From the NCBI GenBank assembly GCA_026724425.1, contig JAIUCV010000228.1, positions 372,001 through 436,000 of the forward strand: a DNA stretch of 64,000 nt. Reading direction: 5' to 3'. This document shows positions 34,687 through 45,389 of this stretch, piece after piece. The DNA is from Erythrophleum ivorense. Taxonomy: Eukaryota; Streptophyta; Magnoliopsida; Fabales; Fabaceae. The notes under the pieces were generated by a model, which made no database searches, had not been told where the DNA came from, and saw only the letters and a list, made by a program, of their open reading frames with translations. The stretch's first letter is position 1, and each line of letters starts with the position of its first letter. A program made the translations under genes and the position numbers.

Positions 34687-35519
34687 CTAAAATATTAGTT
34701 TGTACAAAAAAAAAACAAGCAAAGAAAGATATAGGACCTCGCAACTCACTAGCTCACGTGTTTACACTTAAAAGATGATAAGTTCGTTCGTGTTTAACTC
34801 TTTTTGGCTTTTTCTTTAATGTTAATTGCACTCTTGCCTTTTACCACTCAACAATTTACTTCTTACAAGTGTTCTAAGCAAGTCACAAGTAAATCAAAAG
34901 AAAGGATCAGACTAGTGGCAATCAAAAAGTACTAGAATCCTAAAATGCAAATTCCCAAAGAATCAAACAAAGGAAAAAAAGAGGTGTATAACAAAAAGAG
35001 AAAGAGGAAAGGAGAACAAGGCGGAAGGTAAGGTTTGGATGGCTTGGAAGGAAGGAGAAAAAAAAAAGAAAAATCTGAAAATAAGAAACTTTAAAAATAA
35101 GAAACTACTTGGGAATTCAGGAAACCAACTTTAAGAAAATCTGAAAATTAGGAAACTAAGTCCAATTAGGAAATTAATTCCAACTAGGAAACTTACTCTA
35201 ATTAGGAAATTGTCTCCAATTAGGAAACCAACTCCACAACTTGCAACCTTTTTTTCACTCTTTCTTTCTCTTTTTTTTTTCACTTTTTTTTTCAAATTTC
35301 TCTTTTTTTCACTTTTTTTTATTTCTCTTTTTTTTTCTAACTTTTTTTAAAAAAATTTTTTGGAGTATCACACTCTCCTTTTTTTTTTCAAATGAGTATA
35401 GAGGCGCACAATAATGGAAGAAGGAAGAAGATAGAAGACAAAGATGAAGATGAGAAGATAACACAAATGGAAGGAGAGAAGGTATGAAGAACAACGGTAG
35501 GAAAAATACAAAAATATAC
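34687..35519 (-). other. Candidate leader intron of minus-strand B element
   Basis: Donor-like CAAG|GTATAT lies after the primer binding site and acceptor ACTAATATTTTAG|G before the ATG (CAG changed to TAG). It contains an 18-bp minisatellite (35149-35236) and long oligo-T/A runs (35250-35390), and no gene. Confidence 0.4.
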
Positions 35520-35552
35520 CTTGTACTAGCAAACCAAAGCTCTGATACCAAA

Positions 35553-36449
35553 TGATGCAAAACCCACTAGGAACATGCCCTAGAGAACCTTCAACAATTC
35601 GAAACTATGCCTGGGACCGACTAGAAACAAGATTGTTGCTCAAAGGAAAGACCCCAAGAGAACTTATCTCTTAGAGCCCTAGCCTCAAGACGCCACAAAG
35701 GAAGACTAATCCTTTGATAAGTCACGCGTATTCTCTGAGAACACAAAGAAGCAAAAGCCTCACAAAGTATTGAATAATACTCAAATTTATTCATTCATGA
35801 TCTTCCAAAATAGAGTACAATAGAGGACCTTTTATAGGTAAAATTTTTAAAAGACTTAAATCCTAATAAAACTAAAACTCTAAAATCTGATTAGAAATAT
35901 TTTAAATGATGCCTAAAATCAAGGAACAAGATTAGGATATTAATTTTAACTTAATCTCCTAGATAAGCTCCTTGACCAAGTCTACAAAATAATATAATAA
36001 TAAAAAAAGAAATTCAAAAAGACTCCTAGTCAAAACTAATGAGCTCTTTTAAATAGTCCACATGGGATGCTCATGCTTCATTAAAAAATCACATAGTTGA
36101 CACATGATTCTTAATTTCTTGATATTGGACTCCAATTGGGCCTTGGCACTCCTCTTGTAGAATGGTTAGTATGATCACACCTTTTACATCTTCTTGGGCC
36201 CTCTCTTGACTCAAATAAATGGGCTCTAAGTTATGAAGCTTATGAATCAAACAATTGAAGGCTTCTTTTATTGCTTTGGCCCAAACTCTTGTTATTGGGC
36301 CTCCTATGCCTTGCAATGGATCTATAGGTACATTTAATTTGAACTCTTGGGTTTTAATTTGCAAATCATGTCCTTGGGCTTGAAACTTAGCACCACCTTC
36401 ATCAGGTCCGCTTCCATGCTCAGCAAGATCTCTTAGTGCTATTGCATCA
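35553..36449 (-). repeat. 5' LTR of minus-strand B element (897 bp)
   Basis: It starts TGATGCAATAGCACTAAG at the right edge on the minus strand and ends TTTGCATCA before the primer binding site. It keeps an open tail of about 120 codons (to 36089) with the GGPITRVWAKA core, the best example of the B tail. Confidence 0.93.
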
Positions 36450-38389
36450 AGTAGACATCTGTAGCTTTCCATAATAGTAAAAAATGCATGATTTTGATAT
36501 TTCTAGAATTAATTATAATTTTATAAAATTTGTGACAGAAAAGGTAAAATTTTGGCTGAGGCTACTATCATGAATTTTATGTATTCCCTTACTTTGCACG
36601 AGCTCTAGGCCAATGTTGATGATGAAAATGAGTTGTATCCACGTAATTAAATATTATAATGTAATACATGAGCTCATATAGTCCACGGTGTCACTGAATG
36701 AAAAATCTTTACGCTACATAATGCTAAAATATTCATTATTTTTTATGCCATTTCTTATGATTCTTGAGAAGTGCATGGTTCTTATGATTCTTGAGAAGTG
36801 CATGGCATTAGGCATAGAATTTACATAAGAAAGACTAGAAATTCATGGTGTTACAGTCTAAATATCCTACGTACTGTCCTTTTGTGCTATTTCTCAAATC
36901 CAATGTAAGACATTCCTAAGGTGCTATTCTCACAGCCAACTAGGTATACATAATTTTCTTTCCACTCCACCCACACTGTCGACCTAATTGGTTTCAAACG
37001 AGAAGAGTTTAAGCCCTTACATTCAAAGACTTGTGGCTTCCTCCTAAGCTCCTTTAGTATTTGTTTCCTCAATGTTTTATGGTTGTCCCACAATAGTAAA
37101 GTGTCCTAATTCAGAATTTCAACTGGTTGAAATGGAAATAATTAAGGAATTTAAAAGTTTTATGTGCTTACTTTCAATGAGTCTCCTTGAAATCCCCTTC
37201 TTAAATTCATGGCTCCTCCTTATCTTCTAACTCCATGCTTACTTGAAACATTTGCTCCCTTAACTCACTTTTACTCTTGCCCTAAATGAACCTAACATGG
37301 AGGAAACATTTCAAGTGCCATCTCATGCTTCTTAACCAAGCTTTGGAGACAATGCAATTGAATAAAAAATTCATTCTTCTCCCAATTGCTATTCAGTGGC
37401 TATATAAGGTGTCACTCTCTCAAATATGCACCAAAGCAATCTACATATTCCCAAGATTCCATGAACTACATGGCTTAAATAATATGGTGGGAAACAACCG
37501 AACATCCACCCTTGCATATCTATAATGAGAGAATTAAATTAATGTTAATATGTGGTTTGTCTTACTTTATTTCATAAGGGCCCCACATCACTGCCAAGCT
37601 AGGATCCTCGTATTCCAATATACATTGATATCCTTCCTTTATCCTTTTGCCTTGCATGGTTCAATTGCATAGGTGTCACATATCCGAACACACATCCACA
37701 CCTATACATATATTAACGGTTATGGTCAATGATTGTGGGATTCTACACTTGTCTCTTCCTACTCTCATAAACTCCAATCCATTTGGCCACCATGGTATCA
37801 CATATCCTTATTATTCTTTAACAAATTATTCAATTGGAGCCTTCTATTTGTTTGCATGGCTAAGGGAAAAATCAAGTGCTATGACCAAATGTGTAATATA
37901 TATATGCTGAGATAGTGGAATATTAAGGTGGCATATTTTTGTCCTTATTCTCCCTTGTTTTGTTTCTTCCTACACCTATTTGCTCGCCCATACAAGACAC
38001 TAATGGTTCCATCATTGATGCAAGTGTTTATTTTAGTATTAGTTCTTGATACACAGCTAAATGGATGGACTACCACTTGACCAAATGCATATACATATAT
38101 ACATATCTATGTACATGAAGGTAATGAAGTGTTATGATAAAAGAATAGTCACAAGCTTGTCCTTGAATCATTTCTATATGTTTCCATATTAAATAAAATG
38201 ACATGCCAATGTCTCATTAAGGCTTCCTAACCTATATCCTTCTCTTTAGTACCAATTAAATCAATTAGCTCCTAATTAACCTTGTTTAGCTCCCTAATGT
38301 TTACTTGAGGTTGTCCCTTGATGTTTGTCTATAGTTAGTTTAGTAACGTTACCATTTAAAGAAAATTTAGAATGTGACAACTTTATGCT

Positions 38390-38650
38390 TGTAAAATTTC
38401 ATAAGTAAATGAATTTCATAAACAGTAACAGACCAATTTACATAATTTAGGCAATTTTATAAATTTATAAAATATTTTGTAGAGCTCCAAAAATTCTCAT
38501 TCTTAGCTTGTTAAAAGTTCTCAATGTCCTCTAAATGTATGCCAAATTTTAGCTCAAAACTAGCTCATTTGTTCTTTCAAGGATAGAGGTGTAATTTAAG
38601 ACTCTTTTGGACCAAATTTTGGTTCTAAAGTGGTTTAATTGGTTTCCAAA
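38390..38650 (-). repeat. Old dispersed repeat, copy 1
   Basis: It shares, in order, 'acagtaacag', 'cataatttaggcaattttat', 'agagctccaaaaa', 'ttcttagct' and 'ccaaattt' with 39390-39620. The reverse complement appears at 18200-18480. Confidence 0.55.
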
Positions 38651-39389
38651 TTGCACTCTCCCACTTTGAACAAATTTCAATCATTCAAGGTATGCAATCC
38701 ATATGGTCTAACACATAAAATAGGGTTTGTATAAAAATATGACCATTTAACACCCAAATGTGCATATAAACTTCCATGCATTTCATCTGTACATGTTAGT
38801 ATAAAAGGCCAACTCTTAATTCAAAATGATATATATTGATGAAAATCATACTTTTAGTAGCGGAAATAACCATTATTATAAGCCAAAATAATTCAATTTT
38901 AATCATATGGATCATTTGGCCTTACCAACATTTTCTTTCATCCATAATAAGTATAATAGACCAGAAACATCACAATTCAAAGCTTTCATTTCAAGTTTGG
39001 AGTAGGCAACACAATTTCAAGAATAAACTTACACTTTCCTTAAATCTATAATCCGATATAAGCTTTGAAAAATCACAATTAATTCTAAAAAAATAAAAAT
39101 AATGCAAATTATACCATTTTGGAAACCTCCAGATGTCCCTTAACTACCATAAAAATTTTAGATCAAAACAACTACGTTTGGCCTAAGAAATTCAATGAAA
39201 TACTATATCAGATCTGGGTGGCATCCTGCAGCTGAATTAGAATTTCAAAATTTTATATCTCCCTTTACACAAGTCCAAATGACCCAGTTATGGAAAGCTT
39301 AGGATGTCTACTATATGCCTAAAAAATTTCATAAGTATTGGACTTTATTTGGCCCACGAATGACACAAAAAAGAAAATTGACCATATGA

Positions 39390-39620
39390 ACAGTAACAGT
39401 GACAGTGACAGTTTCTACATAATTTGGCTAATTTTAAAAAATTATAATAAATTCTCTAGAGCTCCAAAAACAGTGCTTCTTAGCTCTATGAAAAGCTCTA
39501 CATAAGGCCTATTGCTTACCAAATTTCATGCACGAAATCATTCATTTGGTTAGTTTGTGATTTAGGCCAAGAATATAGCAATTTTTGATACCATAATAGG
39601 GTCAAATTGCACCAAAAGAG
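39390..39620 (-). repeat. Old dispersed repeat, copy 2
   Basis: It has the same order of short shared blocks as copy 1, about 1 kb away. Copies are diverged and borders are approximate. Confidence 0.5.
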
Positions 39621-40149
39621 CTTCCACACCTTCCATGACCATTTAAGCGTGTCCCAAAGTATAAATACAGCATATAGAAGCATTTCAAATGGTTCAAATC
39701 ATCATGGAACTTAAATCCACCATTCCACTTGCATACATACATATAAGCATCATGGTATAAGGATGTCAAAACTATATAATCTCATTCATTTAGCTCCACA
39801 TTTGTTCATATAATATAATTATATGGTTTTACAATTGCTCAAGGGTTTACATCTAAAAAATAACTCATACATACATACTTTGACATTAAATTATATAAAA
39901 AACTATTCTATTGCCAAAGTATAGCTATCTATACTCCTTGGCTTCCGTTTTTACTCTCTTAGATTTCACCTAAATATAGTTAGATAGAAAATAGGAAAGA
40001 GTGATATTTAAGGAATCCCAATAACTTTTTCACCCTTTCAAGTAAGTAACCAAGGCATGTATTCATGTCAAGGAATACAAGTATGCACCAAACACTTCCA
40101 AGAATCATTCAAATCATAATTTCCATGTCACATAGACATGTCAAAGTCA

Positions 40150-40345
40150 AGAAAATTTTGGTCTACCCTCACCCTATTATTTAGGACTTTTGGATTAGTC
40201 TCACCCACTTTCTAGGGACTTTTGACTTAGCCTCACTCATTCTTTAGACTTTAGGCCTTGTCTCACTTATGGTTAAGGACTTTTGGCTTCTCCTCACCTA
40301 ATCTAAGGGACATTTGGCACAACCTCAGCCATAAAGAGCAATTTC
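40150..40345 (+). repeat. About 31-bp minisatellite (about 6 units)
   Basis: Units resemble acttttggcttagtctcacccattctaagg, 30-32 bp each. An inverted, diverged array lies at 17440-17625. Confidence 0.7.
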
Positions 40346-42830
40346 ACATTTTAAAATCAAATCAAGAAGCATAATGGTACCATAACAACAAACCAATAGC
40401 AAATGGTATGTCTTATGATTCAAATACACTCACAAGCATTCGATGACAATCATACAACCAAGAAATGCACATAAGAAAGGATAGAGAGCTACCTTAGTTC
40501 AAAATGCACAAATTTCTCTTTACTTTCTTATCTCCTTGGCTCGGCCTCACACCCATACCCGGAACTTGGTTTGCTTAGCCTAGATACATCAAACAAGATA
40601 CAATTGCATCATTGGAACCAACTTTAGCCTTACATAAACATGACACAAGCTGCATCTAGCTTACGATACCATTATGGTTCTATACAAGGCATAATAAAGC
40701 AAATTACGTAATTCAAGATTTTGGCCCCAATTTCTCACTTAATCTATGTCATATGACTCCATTCAAACTTATTAAAATCATCTCCAACTCAGTTCAAGGA
40801 GCCTAACTTAAGTTGCTTCTTTATGTCTTAACAAGGAACCTAAACTTCCATCTCATGAACCGTGGCTTCTAGGTTCAAACAAATGCTTTCCTTAGTATTT
40901 ATTAATCATATCTAGACCATTTCTATCCTTGGACTCGAAGAAAAATCTCCCTAGGTGTCACTTCCCCCTTTAGGCTGAAACTTAGCACATAATGGGAGGC
41001 CATGGAGTTTTCTTCCATTTCCTAGGGAAGTTGCCATCCATGAAGCTTCCTAGGTGTCTTAAGAATTATACATACTCTTAGAAAAGCTAAACTATCATTG
41101 GAAGGCTTCATAATTGCCAAGATGCAACAAAATCCTTATTTTCATAAGTTCTTTTCTAATGGTTCTTTTTGCATCCTAATTATTTCATTTGATTTCCCAT
41201 GACTCAAAGCCTCACTTACCATCAAGTATATACTAGAAATAGACCCCTAACATATGGTTCCAAATCTGGCCAAATTACATAAGAGAAGAAGAAGCATGAT
41301 GGAGCAAGCTTTAGCCATGAAGAATTACCTTATTTGGAAGCTTTTCAAAAGTTCTTTCCTATGCTTCCAAGAGCTCTCCCAAATTTTCTCTTCCCTTTAC
41401 TGATTCAACCACCAAACATGCCCCAATTGATCATCAAAACCATGGGAGAAAAGAGGAGGAAGAGGAAAAGAGGCTTAGTAAAGGAAGGAGTATGAAAAAG
41501 TAACCAAATCTTACCCTTTCAAGGCTTCTTTCTTCCTCCCTTACCCTCTCTCCTTGTACGCCTCCTTACAGCTTGGATCTATTTTAGACCAGAGAAATTC
41601 AGTCATAAGAAGTGGGCAGAAGTGGGACGTGTTTAAGAAGCTCAAGGGTTTATTTACATAACTTTTCAAAATTACAATTTGGTCCCTCATCTCGGTTCTT
41701 TCCTTTTGGGCTCATTTTAACTCTTTTTTGAGAACCGTCTTTTCCATCATAAAATGTAGGTCCTCTAATTGATAAAATAGCTTTGGTTTCACCCAAATTG
41801 AATTTAAAACATTACTATTTGATTTGGTCAAAGTTTTGGTTAACTGACACTTTAAAATTCAAACTGGAGGGGTTTTGACTATTTTGGGGGTTCTCGTCAT
41901 TTTAAGGCTTCTGAGAATCTCACAAGAAACTCAATTTTTTCATCTAAAATTCTTCCTTTGAGCTTTCTAAAACTTACCCAAAATTACAAAAATGTCATTC
42001 GCCTTTGTAGCTTTTCGTTTGGCTATTTTGGCTCTGGTTCCGGGCTAACCTTAGGCTCTAATCCATATTTTAAGATGTTATCATTAATATGCTAATCTCA
42101 TTTAGACTCTAATTGCCTTACTTGACCTTCTCCTAGGAACCTTGGCATACAAATTGATCACCGAGATCAGCTACGTCTCACACGAAAGCGAAAGCACACA
42201 AAGGAATTGTTGGTCGGAGGTAGAACCCTAAGAGAACTTATCTCTTAGAACCCCAATGATGTTACAAAGGATGACCAATCCTTTGATAAGTCGTGTGAAT
42301 TCTAAGAGAACACAAAGAAGCAAAAGCCTCTCAGAGAATTGAATAGTACTCAAATTCATTCATGATCTCAAAATAGAGTACAATAGGAAGCCTTTTATAA
42401 AAAAAAGTTTTTAAAAGTCTAAAATCCTAATAAAAGTAAAACCTAAAATCTGATTAGAAATATTTTAAATGGTGCCTAAAATCAAGAAATAAGATTAAGA
42501 TACTAATTTTAACTTAATCTCCAAGATAAGATCTTTGACCAAGTCCTAAAAATAATAAATAAATAAATAAATAATAAAATTCTTGAAGAATTCTTCTCAA
42601 AATTGATCAACTTCTTTAAGTAGTCACATGGAATGCTCATGCTTCATTAAAAATCACATGGTTGACATATGATTCTTAATATCTTGCAATTAGACTCCAA
42701 TTGGGCCTTGGCACTCCTCTTGCAGAATGGTTAGCATTATCACACCTTTTACATCTTCTTGGGCCCTCTCTTGACTCAAATAAATGGGCTCTAAGTCATG
42801 AAACTTATGAATCAAATAATTGAAGGCTTC

Positions 42831-44524
42831 TGATATGATATCAATAGGCATGCCCATCGGAGCACTACAAGTTCGAGAAGCCCTCATCCATCAAGAAACC
42901 CAAATCATTCAAAAGCCTATGATTCGGGTCCAAATGGCTTATGAAACCTATGCTCAAGAGGCCCAAATTGTGCTAATATATATATCCAAAAATCTCAAAA
43001 AGTTCAAAATAATATCTATGTTGAATGTCGGCATAAGTTTAGAGCCCAAGATCCATATTTGATCAATATCTCTTTAAATATACAAAAGTGGAAGTCCAAG
43101 TGGAAGCCTAATTTCCTAAGAGTCCATGGAGCAACTAAAATTAATATCCAATATGTTAAAGGCCCAATGCAGTATGCGCATACAAGAGGAGTGCTAAGGC
43201 CCAATTGGAGTCCAATTGATGAGAGACCCCGTAGGAATAAGTCCTACGAACCTTCTTTTTGACAACATAACCCAGATCGTGCAAGATTCAAGAACACAAT
43301 CACGCAAATAAAAGACAAAAATACTCGTAAAGAATAAGAACACATATAAACGAAGATAGTTGGTCAGTGGGTAAGACCCTAAGAGAATTCGTCCCTTAGA
43401 ACGCTAACCATAAGACGCCACAAAGGAAGACTACTCCTTTGATAAGTCTGGGTTGACTTCACTCCATCACTCAAGGAGCAAGAGGAACCTCACAAAAAAA
43501 AGAACATAAGTCCTGAAAAGAAAATTCTATTTATTCATCTTATTGCTTTTAATTGAATACAAAGATAGCCTATTTATAGGCAAAGAAAATCCAAAACTTG
43601 AATACTAAGCAAACCCTAAAAGTAAGACTTAAGAAACTTCCTAAAACATAATTCCCAAGGTTGTGCACTGTTCACCCAGAAATAGAAAGAAAATAACCTA
43701 AATAAATGGAAACAAATCAACCCCTAAAAGAAATGGAAACAAATAATTATGAAATAATAAGAAAATAAAACTTTCTAAAAACTTAATTGACCACATGGCC
43801 TTATTCAAATCATTAAAATAGAAACTAATTATTCCGAGTTTGGTCTGAAAATTGACGCTCACGTTCAGCAACTTGCCCAAGTTTTCCTTGATGGTTACGC
43901 CATGCATGGTCTCTTTGAAGATGGTCATTGAAGCTCCATGGTACTCTATCACCAATTGCAAGAAATTAAAAATCATGTGTCAACCATGTGATTTTTAATG
44001 AAGCATGAGCATACCATATGGATTATTTAAAGGAGCTAATTAGTTTTGACTAGGATTCTTTTTGAATTTCGTTTTTTATTATTTTATTATTTGTTGGACT
44101 TGGTCAAGGAGTTTATCTAGGAGATTAAGTTAAAATTAATATCCTAATCTTGTTCCTTGATTTTAGGCATTATTTAAAATATTTCTAATCAGATTTTAGA
44201 GTTTTAGTTTTATTAGGATTTTAAATCTTTTAGAAATTTTGCCTATAAAAGGCCCCCTATTATACTATATTTTGGAAGATCATGAATTTGAGTATTATTC
44301 AATACTTTGTGAGGCTTTTGCTTTTGTGTTCTCTGAGAGTTCACGTGACTTATCAAAGGATTGGTCTTCCTTTGTAGTGTCTTAATCTTAAGGCTAGGGT
44401 TCTAAGAGACGGGTTCTCTTAGAGTCTTTCTTTTAATCAACATTCTTATTTTCTAGCCAATACCAGGCAAAGTTTCGAATTATTAAAGGTTCTTTAGGGT
44501 ATATTCCTAGTGGGTCTTGCATTA
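42831..44524 (+). repeat. Solo mosaic LTR, D module joined to B, holding a solo F LTR; TSD gcttc
   Basis: gcttc lies at 42826-42830 and 44525-44529. It starts TGATATGATATCAATAGGCA (D type), switches to B sequence at the acaagagg of the TR-motif region, and ends CTTGCATTA. An F LTR interrupts it at 43217-43951. It is the same recombinant type as 9053-9998. Confidence 0.92.
43217..43951 (-). repeat. Solo LTR, family F (735 bp), TSD ccaat
   Basis: ccaat lies at 43212-43216 and 43952-43956. It matches the F LTRs at 29867 and 31249 with small deletions. Confidence 0.93.
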
Positions 44525-44619
44525 GCTTCTTTCATTGCTTTGCCCCTAACTCTTGTTATTAGGCCTCCTATGCCATACAATGGATCTTTAGGCACATTTA
44601 ACTTGAACTCTTGGGTTTT

Positions 44620-45389
44620 TGATGTGAAATCAAAGGGTGGTCCAATCTTCACGACGTAGGTTGATGGATAGATGATGGTTCGAAACCCGACGGAAGCAAA
44701 TAGCCAACCAACGTTATAAGAACGTTGACCTGCTACTTAGACAATGCGCCTAACCACAAACACAGTAAACCAATCCACACAACGACGCACGTGGATCGAA
44801 GCACGAATTGGGGGCTTTGGCGAACTTGAATCACCAACCTAAAGATAGGTTGACAAGACAAAGGTTTCACAAGAGCAAAGAAAAGATAAGATTCTCACAA
44901 TTAGAGAAACACTCAAAATAATTCTATTACTTCCAATTGTGTTTTAAATGAAGGCAGAATACATATATTTATAGTGTAGCTCAAACTTATCTACTGGAGG
45001 AAAAGTAGGAAACTAACTACATAATCCTAACTGAAAGATCTAAAAAATAGGGATACAAAATCAAATCTTTTTAAAAACAGAAAAGGAAAGATAATCAGCC
45101 TAATAGAAACTAATTAATATTAATGGGCTGGACATCTTGCATTTGAAGTACTATTCACGTCCTCTAGCTTCAATGGGCTCTTTAAGCATCAACTTGGGTT
45201 TGAATAAGCATGATTAAGTCTCCATTTGCTTCCTCAATGCATGCACTAACATTATGGGCTTCTAATTCAGCAAATTGAAGCCCAATTGCTCTTTATAGAC
45301 GCTTAACTCTTCCTCTTGTCATTGGGCCATCTATCATCAAGTCTTTCTCCACACGAGCATCCTTCCCCTCATGAATCTGGTTCATATCA
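44620..45389 (-). repeat. 3' LTR of minus-strand C element (770 bp)
   Basis: On the minus strand it starts TGATATGAACCAGATTC after the purine tract and ends TTCACATCA. The two C hairpins are present near 44712-44730 and 44839-44856. The tail frame stops early, after GRVKRL. Confidence 0.92.

Larger units (their letters stand above)
18825..36449 (-). mobile_element. Family B full-length element, minus strand, with nested A and F elements; TSD agtag
   Basis: agtag lies at 18820-18824 and 36450-36454. LTRs are 18825-19722 (3') and 35553-36449 (5'), and the primer binding site is at 35539-35550. Without the A element (20467-28836) and the F element (29867-31998) the length is about 7.1 kb. The two LTRs differ at many positions by eye, so it is older than its guests. 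It is the frame on which the middle of the window was built. Confidence 0.93.
36455..42122. other. Non-coding island, right part; no gene recognised
   Basis: This 5.7 kb lacks any long or family-like frame; short frames are scattered and unconvincing. It holds two related blocks (38390-38650 and 39390-39620) and a ~31-bp minisatellite (40150-40345). All three have inverted counterparts in 17389-18824, so this may be an old, decayed element or host intergenic repeat. 40900-41600 has a mildly different, pyrimidine-rich texture but no gene signal I can defend. Confidence 0.6.
42123..44619 (-). repeat. B-like LTR, interrupted by a D/B solo LTR and cut by a C element
   Basis: 42123-42830 and 44530-44619 match the B LTR through the tail region (DPLQGIGGP-type codons near 44570). 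The outer ~100 bp differ from other B LTRs, so the left border is approximate. It is cut at 44619 by the C element (left flank gtttt) and its end is not in the window. No TSD can be checked. Confidence 0.75.

Noticed and set aside
37286..39051. Short frames in the non-coding island as possible host genes
   Set aside because: They are short, overlapping in different frames, of random composition and without introns or family motifs that I recognise.
43059..43262. Small frame in 43059-43262
   Set aside because: It spans the D tail and the border of the F LTR (43217); its end is an accident of insertion.
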